Shown here piece by piece: positions 7,521 through 15,810 of a stretch of DNA of 33,521 nt. Both the position numbers and the translations under genes were made by a program. Below the pieces are notes generated by a model. It did not search any database, was not told where the DNA came from, and saw nothing but the letters and a program-made list of their open reading frames with translations. Origin of the DNA: Bacteroidota bacterium (GTDB lineage Bacteria; Bacteroidota; Bacteroidia; Chitinophagales; Chitinophagaceae); contig JAPLEL010000048.1 of the NCBI GenBank assembly GCA_026391415.1, positions 1 through 33,521 of the forward strand. The letters run 5' to 3'. Every line of letters starts with the position of its first letter. The first letter of the stretch is position 1.

Positions 7521-8642
7521 ATGCTTAAAACCCAACGATTTCTTGCACTCGATGTATTTAGAGGAATGACCATTTGCTTGATGATCATTGTAAATACGCC
7601 AGGCAATGAACTGACTTTTGCGCCTTTATTGCACGCAAAATGGCATGGGTTTACGCCTACCGATTTGGTTTTTCCATCATTCTTGTTTGCAGTAGGAAAT
7701 GCCCTGAGTTTTGTGCTTCCCAAATGGGAGGGGATGAGCCATTCAAGCATAGTTGCTAAAATAACCAAACGTACTACACTGATATTTTTATTAGGATTTT
7801 TAATGTATTGGTTTCCATTTCTTGAATTCAATGAGGCCAACCATTTAACCCTAATGCCTTTGAGTGAAACCCGCATTATGGGTGTGTTACAGCGTATTGC
7901 ACTATGTTATGGAATTGGTGCTTTATTAATATATTTCTTAAAAACACGACTGGCTATTATTACAGGAATTGCTTTTTTATTCGTTTACTGGATATTGTGT
8001 TTTTGGCTAGGAGATGCTGCTGATCCATTTAGCATGACGGGTAATGTTGGACACCATTTAGACCACTGGTTATTTGGCGAAGCACACTTGTATCATGGAG
8101 AAGGGATTGCTTTTGACCCCGAAGGATTATTAAGTACCATTCCCTCTATTGTTAATGTAATTGCTGGATTTGCAGTAGGGCAGTTTGTACAACAAAAAGC
8201 AAAACAATACGAAGGGCTAGCCAAATTATTATTATTAGGAGTGCTGCTAGTATTTCTAGCGTATTGTTGGAATATGGTATTTCCAATTAACAAAAAACTA
8301 TGGACATCATCCTTTGTTTTAATAACAGTGGGGCTTGATTGTATTATTTTATCGGCTATTATTTATTGGATAGATTTTGCTAAAAAAACTAAATGGACTT
8401 TTTTCTTTGAAGTGTTTGGTAAAAATCCTTTGTTTGTTTATTTGTTATCTGAAATACTAGTTACCTGTTTGAATTTGATCCCTATGGGCAAAAATGGCAA
8501 CCTATTCAACTGGTTATATATTAACATATTTAGTTATGCTGGAAACTATTTTGGATCTTTATTCTTTGCCTTATGCTATATGTTGCTTTGTTGGACTGTT
8601 GGTTTTTGGCTCGACAAACGCAAAATCTATGTTCGCGTGTAG
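7521..8642 (+). CDS. HGSNAT-like membrane acyltransferase (DUF5009/DUF1624 type)
   Basis: Polytopic membrane protein of 373 aa related to heparan-alpha-glucosaminide N-acetyltransferase, which moves acetyl groups from acetyl-CoA across a membrane to amino sugars. The N-terminal RFLALDVFRGMTICLMIIVN is the family hallmark. It is followed by HAKWHGFTPTDLVFPSFLFAVG, containing the histidine proposed as acetyl carrier, and RIMGVLQRIALCYGIGALL. About ten transmembrane helices are apparent. Bacterial members often sit with glycan-degradation genes, but here the neighbours are housekeeping genes. The natural acceptor is unknown. It starts 53 bp after the divergent frame and is followed 74 bp later by typA with its own promoter. 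Confidence 0.85.
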   Translation: MLKTQRFLALDVFRGMTICLMIIVNTPGNELTFAPLLHAKWHGFTPTDLVFPSFLFAVGNALSFVLPKWEGMSHSSIVAKITKRTTLIFLLGFLMYWFPFLEFNEANHLTLMPLSETRIMGVLQRIALCYGIGALLIYFLKTRLAIITGIAFLFVYWILCFWLGDAADPFSMTGNVGHHLDHWLFGEAHLYHGEGIAFDPEGLLSTIPSIVNVIAGFAVGQFVQQKAKQYEGLAKLLLLGVLLVFLAYCWNMVFPINKKLWTSSFVLITVGLDCIILSAIIYWIDFAKKTKWTFFFEVFGKNPLFVYLLSEILVTCLNLIPMGKNGNLFNWLYINIFSYAGNYFGSLFFALCYMLLCWTVGFWLDKRKIYVRV

Positions 8643-8669
8643 CTTTTACATTAACTTTTAAGTTGCCCA

Positions 8670-8699
8670 TTGCCCCTCGGTTGTAAAGACGTACCTTTG
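8670..8699 (+). promoter_or_regulatory. typA promoter
   Basis: TTG at 8670-8672, a 19-bp spacer, TACCTTTG at 8692-8699. The predicted start near 8706 leaves about 10-12 nt before ATG 8717, a very short leader. Confidence 0.65.
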
Positions 8700-8716
8700 C
8701 AGCCTTAAAAAAATAC

Positions 8717-10531
8717 ATGGAAATAAGAAACATTGCTATTATTGCTCACGTAGATCATGGCAAAACAACATTAGTAGATCGTATTCTACAAACTACAAAA
8801 GTATTCAGAGATAACCAAGACGCCGGTGAGCTCATCATGGACAGCAATGACCTTGAAAGAGAAAGGGGTATTACTATTTTCAGTAAGAATGCTGCGGTAA
8901 CTTATAACGGAGTTAAGATAAATGTAATTGATACCCCAGGTCACAGTGATTTTGGTGGAGAAGTTGAGCGTGTGTTGAAAATGGCCGATGGTGTAATTTT
9001 ATTAGTAGATGCATTTGAAGGACCAATGCCACAAACACGATTTGTATTACAGAAAGCTTTGCACCTAAACTTGCACCCTATTGTAGTAATCAATAAAGTA
9101 GATAAAGCCAATTGCCGCCCCGATGAAGTACACGATGCGGTTTTTGAATTATTCTTTAACCTCGATGCAACAGAAGAGCAATTAAATTTCTCTACTTTTT
9201 ATGGTAGTGGAAAAAATGGTTGGTTCAACGATAGCCTTATACAAACAGAAGATATTATTCCTTTAATGGATGGCATCATTAAATATGTACCAGCTCCAAA
9301 AGTTAACGAAGGAACTTTGCAAATGCAAATCACTTCATTAGACTATTCTTCTTTCTTAGGACGTATTGCCATTGGTAAAGTAACCCGTGGTAAAATCAAA
9401 GAAAGTCAAACAATTGCACTAGTTCAAGCCGACGGTTCTGTAAAAAGAAGCAAAGTGAAAGAACTATATGTGTTTGAAGGAATGGGTAAGCGTAAAGTTT
9501 CAGAAGTATTAACTGGCGATTTGTGCGCAGTTGTAGGATTAGATGATTTTACAATTGGTGATACAATTGCAGATATTGAAAATCCAGAAGGATTACCAAT
9601 TATTAGTGTTGATGAGCCTACTATGAGTATGACTTTCAGCATTAACAATTCACCTTTCTTTGGTAAGGACGGAAAATTTGTTACTTCTCGTCACTTGCGT
9701 GATCGCTTGATGAAAGAAACAGAAAAGAACTTGGCATTGCGTGTAGAAGATACCGATAGTGCAGATAGCTTTTTAGTTTTTGGTCGTGGTATTTTACACT
9801 TAGGTATTTTAGTTGAAACCATGCGCCGTGAGGGGTATGAGTTAACAGTTGGAAATCCGCAAGTATTGGTAAAACACATTGATGGAAAAAAACACGAACC
9901 TTTCGAGAACTTGGTAGTTGACGTTCCTGCCGATTTTAGCGGAAAAGTAATTGACCTAGTTACCCAACGCAAAGGCGAAATGCAAATCATGGAAAGCAAA
10001 GGTGAAATGCAACACCTTGAGTTTGAAATACCTTCGAGAGGTTTGATTGGTTTACGTTCTCAAATGCTTACCAATACTGCAGGGGAAGCTGTTATGGCGC
10101 ACCGTTTTATTGAATACAAGCCTTGGAAAGGACCAATTCCTGGAAGAAGTAATGGTGTGTTAATTGCAAAGTTTCAAGGAACAACAACTGCTTATTCAAT
10201 TGATAAATTACAAGACCGTGGCGCATTCTTTATTGAGCCAGGTGAAGAAGTATATGTTGGTCAAATTATTGCTGAGCATATTAAACCAGGTGATTTAAAT
10301 GTAAATGCGGTGGAGATGAAAAAACTAACTAACCACCGTGCAAGCGGTAGTGATGATAGCGTTCGTATCACTCCAAAATTGCAGTTTACTTTAGAAGAGT
10401 GTATGGAATATATTCAACAAGATGAGTGTATTGAAGTAACTCCTAAAATTATCCGTATGCGTAAAGTAGTATTAAACGAAGACGACAGAAAGAAGAGTTC
10501 TAAGAGCATGCAAAGTGAAGCTGTAAGCTAA
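8717..10531 (+). CDS. typA: ribosome-associated GTPase TypA/BipA
   Basis: Translational GTPase of 604 aa in the EF-G-like family that binds 70S ribosomes and helps ribosome assembly and stress adaptation. Switch and nucleotide motifs are intact: AHVDHGKTTL (10-19), the RGIT of switch I near residue 54, DTPGHSDFGGEVERVL (74-89) and NKVD near 128. Domains II, III and V follow, then the BipA-specific C-terminal domain with EFEIPSRGLIGLR, RSNGVLI and KKLTNHRASGSDD. Length and content match the family. Monocistronic, with its own promoter and terminator. Confidence 0.97.
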   Translation: MEIRNIAIIAHVDHGKTTLVDRILQTTKVFRDNQDAGELIMDSNDLERERGITIFSKNAAVTYNGVKINVIDTPGHSDFGGEVERVLKMADGVILLVDAFEGPMPQTRFVLQKALHLNLHPIVVINKVDKANCRPDEVHDAVFELFFNLDATEEQLNFSTFYGSGKNGWFNDSLIQTEDIIPLMDGIIKYVPAPKVNEGTLQMQITSLDYSSFLGRIAIGKVTRGKIKESQTIALVQADGSVKRSKVKELYVFEGMGKRKVSEVLTGDLCAVVGLDDFTIGDTIADIENPEGLPIISVDEPTMSMTFSINNSPFFGKDGKFVTSRHLRDRLMKETEKNLALRVEDTDSADSFLVFGRGILHLGILVETMRREGYELTVGNPQVLVKHIDGKKHEPFENLVVDVPADFSGKVIDLVTQRKGEMQIMESKGEMQHLEFEIPSRGLIGLRSQMLTNTAGEAVMAHRFIEYKPWKGPIPGRSNGVLIAKFQGTTTAYSIDKLQDRGAFFIEPGEEVYVGQIIAEHIKPGDLNVNAVEMKKLTNHRASGSDDSVRITPKLQFTLEECMEYIQQDECIEVTPKIIRMRKVVLNEDDRKKSSKSMQSEAVS

Positions 10532-10554
10532 ACCAAGCAGGTTTAATTATATTC

Positions 10555-10588
10555 AATCCCCGGTAATTCATTTTATCGGGGATTTTTT
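10555..10588 (+). terminator. typA terminator
   Basis: AATCCCCG (10555-10562) pairs with CGGGGATT (10577-10584) across a 14-nt loop and runs into a T tract. Confidence 0.85.
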
Positions 10589-10611
10589 ATGTGATGCTTG
10601 AATAAAGGGCA

Positions 10612-10662
10612 TAAAAAAACTAGCATTGTTATTTGATTACTCAAACAAACAACAATACTAGT
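10612..10662 (-). terminator. terminator of the exported-protein gene
   Basis: Stem 10619-10630/10651-10662 (12 positions, one mismatch) followed on the minus strand by seven Ts. It sits 18 bp beyond the gene at 10681-11100 and faces the typA terminator. Confidence 0.75.
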
Positions 10663-10680
10663 GTACTAATTACTTAAAAA

Positions 10681-11100
10681 CTATTTATTGTTAGACCTTA
10701 CTTCGGCAATTATTTTAGTACTAAATTTTATATCAAAAATTTCTTTGAATGATCCATTGTTTGTTTGGATCATAAAAGTCAATTTGCTTAAATCTTGGTC
10801 GTTTTGCAAGATGAATCTTTTATCAAATAATTTCTCGGAATATTTTTCTTGAAACAATGGCTCGCCATTTTCATCCAATACAAATACTCTAAAACTTTTT
10901 CCAGTTTCGTTGTTGAATTTTACATTGAAGAAAATATTTTCTTCAGTGGTTCCTACAAATTTCACTTCTACATTTTTAGACGTTGGATCGGTTTCATTTT
11001 TTGAAACTGTTGTTGCATTTGCAGAAAGTAAAAATATTACAGCAAATAAATTGCTTAATAAAAATCTTTTTGCGATGGTGTTAATGGTTTGCTTTTGCAT
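10681..11100 (-). CDS. small exported protein of unknown function
   Basis: Protein of 139 aa that I do not recognise by name. An N-terminal signal peptide covers about residues 1-29: basic start, hydrophobic FLLSNLFAVIFLLSANA, cleavage after ANA. The mature ~110 aa alternates beta-type segments (VEVKFVGTTEENIFFNVKF, KSFRVFVLDENGEPLFQEKY, KLTFMIQ) and has no cysteine, suggesting a single Ig-like beta-sandwich in the periplasm or at the surface. The FRVFVLDENGEPLF stretch resembles small secreted beta-sandwich proteins common in this phylum. It has its own terminator and no operon partner. Confidence 0.75.
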   Translation of the reverse strand: MQKQTINTIAKRFLLSNLFAVIFLLSANATTVSKNETDPTSKNVEVKFVGTTEENIFFNVKFNNETGKSFRVFVLDENGEPLFQEKYSEKLFDKRFILQNDQDLSKLTFMIQTNNGSFKEIFDIKFSTKIIAEVRSNNK

Positions 11101-11366
11101 AACTTTTTATTTTAAACATGAATAAATAAATACTTGATGGCACAAGCAATTTTGTTAGGCAAGCAATTGAATCTAAAATGGCTGAAGCAAGGCTTCGAAG
11201 TGTTAGATGAAGTAGCAGTATGATCGGAACAATCAATTGAATTTCATCGATCGCTATTTCAAGGGTTAATACTTATAACTAAAAAAGGTAACCTCCATTT
11301 AAGAAAATCACCTTGTTATTAAAAAGTTAATGGAGTGCAACTAAATGAATATCAGTTGTTTGAAAA
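11101..11366. other. intergenic region, no clear feature
   Basis: 266 bp between the 5' end of the exported-protein gene and the 3' end of obg (both minus strand). It contains a 28-codon ATG ORF at 11137-11223 (plus) with no promoter match or homology I recognise. On the minus strand AAGGT...ACCTT followed by Ts around 11284-11315 might weakly terminate obg. Confidence 0.4.
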
Positions 11367-12365
11367 CTATTTTTTATTTAGTGTTTCCCATAACAAATCT
11401 TTTAATTCTGTTAATCCTTTATTAGTAATAGAAGAAATAAATACCAATGGAATATTTGAAGGCAACTCCTTTGCAATGGCTGTTTTTAGTTCTTCGTCTA
11501 ACATATCAGACTTACTAACTGCAATTACAAAATCTTTTTGTAACATTTCTGGATTGTATTCTTTCAATTCATTTCTAAGAATTTCAAATTCTTTTTTATG
11601 GTCGTCACTATCTGCTGGAATTAAAAATAGCAAGGCAGAATTTCTTTCAATATGTCTTAAGAATCGATGCCCTAGTCCTTTTCCTTCTGCGGCTCCTTCA
11701 ATAATTCCGGGTAAATCTGCTATACAAAAAGATTTGTTATCGCGGTATTCTACCATGCCTAATTGCGGCTTTAAAGTAGTAAAAGCATAGTTGGCAATTT
11801 TGGGTGTAGCCGAAGTAATTACAGAAAGTAAAGTAGATTTTCCTGCATTAGGAAATCCTACCAAACCTATATCTGCCAATACTTTTAACTCTAAATTTTT
11901 CCAACCTTCAATGCCTGGTTCGCCGGGTTGTGCGTGTTCTGGAACTTGGTTAGTGGGTGTTGCAAAATTGCTATTACCCAAACCGCCTCTTCCACCACGC
12001 ATCCAAATAACTTCTTGTCCGTCTTCTAATATTTCAACTTCTATTTTTCCTGTTTCTTCGTCTTTTGCAATAGTGCCTAATGGTACTTCTATAATTACAT
12101 CTTCGCCATCTCTTCCAGTACAATTATTTTTACTGCCACGTTCTCCGTCTTCGGCCAATACATTTTTAAAATAGCGTAAATGCAATAGGGTCCATAAATT
12201 ACTGTTGCCTCTTAGTATAATATGTGCACCCCTTCCTCCATCGCCACCATCGGGTCCGCCCATTGCAGTTAATTTATTGCGCATTAAATGTTTAGCGCCT
12301 GGGCCGCCATGACCTGTTTTGCAAAAAATTCTTATATAATCAATGAAGTTATTTTTTTCTGACAC
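11367..12365 (-). CDS. obg: GTPase Obg
   Basis: Essential ribosome-assembly and stress GTPase of 332 aa acting on the 50S subunit. The glycine-rich Obg fold spans residues 1-160 ([36 protein letters not shown]). The G domain has GFPNAGKST (170-178), the [16 protein letters not shown] switch region and a SKSD guanine-specificity motif. It lacks the OCT C-terminal extension of Bacillus Obg. No rpmA or rplU lies beside it. A consensus -7 box lies on the minus strand at 12407-12414. Confidence 0.96.
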   Translation of the reverse strand: MSEKNNFIDYIRIFCKTGHGGPGAKHLMRNKLTAMGGPDGGDGGRGAHIILRGNSNLWTLLHLRYFKNVLAEDGERGSKNNCTGRDGEDVIIEVPLGTIAKDEETGKIEVEILEDGQEVIWMRGGRGGLGNSNFATPTNQVPEHAQPGEPGIEGWKNLELKVLADIGLVGFPNAGKSTLLSVITSATPKIANYAFTTLKPQLGMVEYRDNKSFCIADLPGIIEGAAEGKGLGHRFLRHIERNSALLFLIPADSDDHKKEFEILRNELKEYNPEMLQKDFVIAVSKSDMLDEELKTAIAKELPSNIPLVFISSITNKGLTELKDLLWETLNKK

Positions 12366-12406
12366 TGGGTAATTTAATTATTAAATGAATGCAATTGAAT
12401 ATATGG

Positions 12407-12414
12407 CAAAGTTA
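12407..12414 (-). promoter_or_regulatory. obg promoter -7 box
   Basis: Minus strand reads TAACTTTG, an exact TAnnTTTG match, 41 bp before the obg ATG. No obvious -33 TTG at the right distance. Confidence 0.5.
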
Positions 12415-12454
12415 CACTAATGTTTGCGGAAAGCAGCATCTATACGCTATTTGG

Positions 12455-12877
12455 CTATACAATGGCTTTGCCTGTTCTAAAACAAGTGCCTTTAAATACA
12501 GCCACTTTACTGCCAGCTTGATTGGTTATTGTTATTTGATACAAGCCTGTTGATTGACCATTATGAATTTCAGTAGTTTCCGCAGTAATCGTATCATTTT
12601 CATATACTGGTTTAATAAAATTAATAGCAGACTCTAATGTAACTGATGCCTTATTGCGACCATTACAGGCAAGTGCCAACGCAGTATCTGCTAAAGAGAA
12701 AACAATGCCTCCATGCGCTATTCCAATGGCATTGATCATTTCGGGTCTTATGCGTAATAATATTTTACTATATCCTTCTTTAATAGCAACTAATTCAACC
12801 CCTAACCATTGGCCAAACAAATCGTCTGCAATAATTTTTAATGCAATTTTATTGGCTAATTGGTCTTGTTCATTCAT
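12455..12877 (-). CDS. paaI: PaaI-family hotdog thioesterase
   Basis: Acyl-CoA thioesterase of 140 aa in the hotdog fold. The PaaI signature IAHGGIVFSLADTALALACNG spans 53-73, with the catalytic acid expected at D64. PaaI members release CoA from phenylacetyl/hydroxyphenylacetyl-CoA, but close relatives accept other aryl- or acyl-CoAs, so the substrate is not proven; no other paa genes are visible. It starts 1 nt after the tetR gene, so the two form an operon, implying control by that regulator. The CFRTGKAI C-terminus is normal. Confidence 0.85.
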   Translation of the reverse strand: MNEQDQLANKIALKIIADDLFGQWLGVELVAIKEGYSKILLRIRPEMINAIGIAHGGIVFSLADTALALACNGRNKASVTLESAINFIKPVYENDTITAETTEIHNGQSTGLYQITITNQAGSKVAVFKGTCFRTGKAIV

Positions 12878-12878
12878 G

Positions 12879-13478
12879 TTATAATGATTGGTTGGTTAAG
12901 CCACCTACTAAAATGGTTACCATATTTTCTTCTAATTCTGAAGCGCTAATTTTTTGTTTTGAACGGTGCCAACTTTCAATACCACTAATAGCATGTAAGA
13001 TGATTAATACTGCGGTTGCTGCATCAATTTTTTTTATTTCATTATTGTGGATACCCTGCTCAATAATTGCAGCAAATCTTTTGCGATAAATGCGTCGTTG
13101 GTTTTGAAAATTTGAAAGATATGGATCCGACAAATGTTTCCACTCTCTATCACTCACATATACTTCTTCGTAATGCTGAATCATTTCATTGATATGAAAG
13201 CGCAATAACTTTTCAATTTTTTCAATAGCTGTTGTGTTTTGAGATTCTACTTCATCCATCTTGTGTAAAAAACGATTGGCAACACTAAAGCATAATTCGT
13301 GTAATAATTCGGTTTTTGATTTGATATGGTTATACAAACTGGCCGCTTCTACACCCACTGCTTCGGCTAAATCGCGCATGCTAGCTGCTTTAAAACCTTT
13401 TTCTCTAAACAAAGCTGCTGCCTTGGTTACAATCACATCTTTTCTAGAGAGATGGTTGTCTGTTTTGATTCTTGCCAT
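12879..13478 (-). CDS. TetR/AcrR-family transcriptional regulator
   Basis: DNA-binding repressor of 199 aa. The N-terminal TetR helix-turn-helix covers about residues 14-60: VIVTKAAALFREKGFKAASMRDLAEAVGVEAASLYNHIKSKTELL. The C-terminal helical region (70-199) would bind a ligand, plausibly an acyl- or aryl-CoA given the thioesterase partner (inference). It is the first gene of a tight pair with paaI. An inverted repeat ACTAACG...TGTTAGC just upstream is the likely autoregulatory operator. Confidence 0.9.
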   Translation of the reverse strand: MARIKTDNHLSRKDVIVTKAAALFREKGFKAASMRDLAEAVGVEAASLYNHIKSKTELLHELCFSVANRFLHKMDEVESQNTTAIEKIEKLLRFHINEMIQHYEEVYVSDREWKHLSDPYLSNFQNQRRIYRKRFAAIIEQGIHNNEIKKIDAATAVLIILHAISGIESWHRSKQKISASELEENMVTILVGGLTNQSL

Positions 13479-13494
13479 AGCACGAAGATAAGAT

Positions 13495-13510
13495 ACTAAC
13501 GAATGTTAGC
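13495..13510. promoter_or_regulatory. putative TetR operator
   Basis: CTAAC-GAAT-GTTAG inverted repeat 17 bp upstream of the tetR ATG. A near-consensus -7 box TATCTTCG (minus strand, 13483-13490) sits next to it, so a bound repressor would block the promoter. A further half-site CGTTAGT lies near 13548-13554. Confidence 0.55.
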
Positions 13511-13656
13511 GGTATTTGGCTTGAAAAAACTTTTAATCGTTAGTTTTTGGGATACATTTTAGGGCCATTTTAAAGCGTTTTAAAATAGTAACCTCCTCCA
13601 TTAATGCATTCTACAGAAATACATTAGTTTCGCCGACCAACATTAAATTATATAAT

Positions 13657-14577
13657 ATGTCTTTAGTAGTAGTAGGATCTATGGCTTTTGATGCCATTGA
13701 AACCCCTTTTGGGAAAAGTGATAAAATTATTGGCGGCGCAGGAACTTATATTGCCTGGTGTGCCTCAAATTATACAGCTGTAAAGCAAATTTCAGTGGTT
13801 GGAGGTGATTTTCCTGAATCGGAACTTACGGCACTAACCAATAGAAATGTAGATTTAGAAGGGGTTCAAATTAAAAAAGACGAGAAAACTTTTTTTTGGA
13901 GTGGCCGCTATCATTTAGATATGAATTCGCGTGATACTTTAGAAACACAGTTGAATGTGCTAGAAAATTTTCAACCAGTTGTTCCCGAAAGCTACCAAGA
14001 TTGCGAGTTTTTAATGTTGGGTAATTTAGCTCCATCAGTTCAAAGAAGTGTGATTGAGCAATTAAAGAACAGACCTAAGTTAATTATCATGGATACCATG
14101 AATTTCTGGATGGAAATTGCCATGGATGACTTAAAAAAAACCATTTCAATGGTGGATGTTTTAATGGTGAACGACAGCGAAGCACGCCAATTAAGTGGTG
14201 AGTTTTCATTGGTAAAAGCCGCTAAGTCTATCTTACAAATGGGTCCTAAATACTTAATTATTAAAAAAGGCGAACACGGTGCTTTATTGTTCCATGAAAA
14301 TAAAGTTTTCTTTGCGCCAGCATTACCATTAGAAGAAGTGTTTGATCCTACAGGTGCAGGTGATACTTTTGCTGGTGGATTTATTGGTCATATTGCAAAA
14401 ACAAAAGATATCTCTTTCAATAATATGAAAACAGCTATTATAGTTGGTTCTGCAATGGCTTCTTTTTGTGTTGAAAAATTTGGCACACAACGTTTAAGAG
14501 AAATTAATAAAGCTGATATTGATAGTAGAATTGCAGAGTTTGTACAACTAGTAAATTTTAATATTGACCTAGTGTAA
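13657..14577 (+). CDS. PfkB-family sugar/nucleoside kinase
   Basis: Ribokinase-fold kinase of 306 aa that phosphorylates a sugar or nucleoside with ATP. The N-terminal GSMAFDAIETPFG and GGAGTYIAW substrate-side motifs are seen at 7-34. The C-terminal PfkB signature DPTGAGDTFAGGF spans 230-242 with catalytic base D236 and the anion hole GAGD. The substrate is not deducible. The first strand lacks the second glycine-rich motif of true ribokinases. It is monocistronic: a -7-like TAGTTTCG lies at 13625-13632, and the asd leader region begins right after it. Confidence 0.88.
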   Translation: MSLVVVGSMAFDAIETPFGKSDKIIGGAGTYIAWCASNYTAVKQISVVGGDFPESELTALTNRNVDLEGVQIKKDEKTFFWSGRYHLDMNSRDTLETQLNVLENFQPVVPESYQDCEFLMLGNLAPSVQRSVIEQLKNRPKLIIMDTMNFWMEIAMDDLKKTISMVDVLMVNDSEARQLSGEFSLVKAAKSILQMGPKYLIIKKGEHGALLFHENKVFFAPALPLEEVFDPTGAGDTFAGGFIGHIAKTKDISFNNMKTAIIVGSAMASFCVEKFGTQRLREINKADIDSRIAEFVQLVNFNIDLV

Positions 14578-14594
14578 TAGGTTGCATTGAAAAA

Positions 14595-14602
14595 TAATTT
14601 TG
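14595..14602 (+). promoter_or_regulatory. -7 box of the asd leader transcript
   Basis: TAATTTTG is an exact TAnnTTTG match, 18 bp after the upstream gene's stop. The start would be near 14608, about 30 nt ahead of the leader-peptide ATG. The -33 box is not clear. Confidence 0.55.
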
Positions 14603-14637
14603 GCATTCAAAAGGTTTCGCAATAGTTTCGCACCACA

Positions 14638-14682
14638 ATGATGATTTTAAAACATACAAAACGTACCAAGAAACCTCTCTAA
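14638..14682 (+). CDS. asd attenuator leader peptide
   Basis: A 14-codon ORF, MMILKHTKRTKKPL, ending in TAA. Nine of its 14 residues are Met, Ile, Lys or Thr, all made from aspartate semialdehyde, the product of the gene downstream. The critical codons cluster at 14656-14673 (Thr-Lys-Arg-Thr-Lys-Lys), just before the first RNA segment of the attenuator. This is the design of classical leader peptides such as those of thr and ilv operons. No Shine-Dalgarno is visible, as usual for the phylum. The peptide itself probably has no function beyond being translated. Confidence 0.7.
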   Translation: MMILKHTKRTKKPL

Positions 14683-14754
14683 AAGGAAGGTGACTCAACG
14701 TTGTGTATGCTGAATATACTTAGAGGCCTTCCCAAACTGGGGAGGCCTTTTTTT
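14673..14754 (+). promoter_or_regulatory. transcription attenuator of asd
   Basis: Three mutually exclusive pairings. Segment 1:2 pairs 14673-14679 with 14685-14691 (one mismatch). Segment 2:3, the antiterminator, pairs GGAAGG 14685-14690 with CCTTCC 14727-14732. Segment 3:4, the terminator, pairs 14722-14733 with 14739-14750. A ribosome stalled on the Thr/Lys codons would cover segment 1 and free segment 2 to pair with 3. A ribosome reaching the stop codon would cover 2 and let 3:4 terminate. A small hairpin GTAT/ATAC (14705-14708/14716-14719) fills the antiterminator loop. Confidence 0.65.
14722..14754 (+). terminator. attenuator terminator upstream of asd
   Basis: GGCCTTCCC (14725-14733), loop AAACT, GGGGAGGCC (14739-14747) with one G-U pair, then seven Ts. 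It might also end the upstream kinase transcript. Confidence 0.9.
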
Positions 14755-14832
14755 AGGCTCATCACAACAGATACAATTGTAGATAAAGAATCAATTAATT
14801 AATCAATTTCGTAAAAACAATCCCCAAGGGGG

Positions 14833-14838
14833 CGGAGG
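14833..14838 (+). promoter_or_regulatory. Shine-Dalgarno of asd
   Basis: GGAGG at 14834-14838, 7 nt before ATG 14846. Strong purine-rich sites are rare in this window and phylum. The preceding CCCCAAGGGG can form a small hairpin next to it. Confidence 0.5.
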
Positions 14839-14845
14839 TTAAAAA

Positions 14846-15802
14846 ATGAAAGTAGCCGTAGTAGGTGCCACTGGTTTAGTAGGTACTAAAATGTTGCAAG
14901 TATTAGCAGAACGTAATTTTCCAGTTACAGAAATTATTCCTGTAGCATCTGAAAGATCAGTGGGTAAGGAAGTGATATTTAAAGAGAAGTCATATAAGGT
15001 AGTTAGCATGGAAGATGCTATTGCAGCAAAACCTGCTGTAGCAATATTTTCTGCTGGTGGTAGTACTTCATTAGAGTGGGCGCCAAAATTTGCAGCCGCT
15101 GGTATTCGTGTAATTGACAACTCTTCTGCATGGCGCGTAAATGCCAATGTATTAACTGCAGAAGATTTTATTATTGCCAATCCAAATTGTTCTACTATTC
15201 AAATGGTGGTTGCATTACAGCCGCTACACTTAAAATATAAAATTAAACGTGTGGTAGTTAGCACTTACCAAAGTGTTACAGGCACTGGTAAAAAAGCAGT
15301 AGACCAACTCTTTAATGAGCGCAAAGGTATTGAAGGTGAGATGGCTTATAAATATGCTATTGACTTAAATGTGATTCCACAAATTGATGTTTTCTTAGAT
15401 AATGGTTACACCAAAGAAGAAATGAAAATGGTGAAAGAAACCAATAAAATTATGCAAGACGATAGTATTCGTGTAACGGCTACTACTGTTCGTATTCCTG
15501 TTGTGGGTGGTCATAGCGAAAGTGTGAATGTTGAATTTGAAAATGAATTCGATTTAGTTGAATTGACAAATGTTTTAAAAAATGCTCCAGGTATTATTGT
15601 TCAAAATGACGATGCCAATCAACTATATCCAATGCCTTTATGGGCACACGAAAAAGACGAGGTATTTGTAGGCCGTTTGCGCAGAGACGAATCACAAGAT
15701 AAAACTTTGAATATGTGGATCGTAAGCGATAATTTACGCAAAGGTGCTGCTACCAATGCTGTGCAGATTGCAGAATATTTATTAAGCAAGGGATTGTTAT
15801 AA
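14846..15802 (+). CDS. asd: aspartate-semialdehyde dehydrogenase
   Basis: NADPH-dependent enzyme of 318 aa converting aspartyl phosphate to aspartate semialdehyde, the branch point to lysine/diaminopimelate, threonine, methionine and isoleucine. The dinucleotide-binding VVGATGLVGTKML lies at 4-16. The active-site cysteine is C115 in NPNCST, and the acid/base histidine is H223 in VGGHSE. DNSSAWR (91-97) and GRLRRDES are family motifs. It stands behind a leader peptide, attenuator and Shine-Dalgarno site. Downstream it is convergent with DUF2461, 8 bp away. Confidence 0.96.
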   Translation: MKVAVVGATGLVGTKMLQVLAERNFPVTEIIPVASERSVGKEVIFKEKSYKVVSMEDAIAAKPAVAIFSAGGSTSLEWAPKFAAAGIRVIDNSSAWRVNANVLTAEDFIIANPNCSTIQMVVALQPLHLKYKIKRVVVSTYQSVTGTGKKAVDQLFNERKGIEGEMAYKYAIDLNVIPQIDVFLDNGYTKEEMKMVKETNKIMQDDSIRVTATTVRIPVVGGHSESVNVEFENEFDLVELTNVLKNAPGIIVQNDDANQLYPMPLWAHEKDEVFVGRLRRDESQDKTLNMWIVSDNLRKGAATNAVQIAEYLLSKGLL

Positions 15803-15810
15803 TTTTTTAC

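Noticed and set aside
11137-11223. 28-codon ORF MAQAILLGKQLNLKWLKQGF... in the gap before obg
   Set aside because: No promoter match, no recognisable family, and short enough to arise by chance; not listed as a gene.
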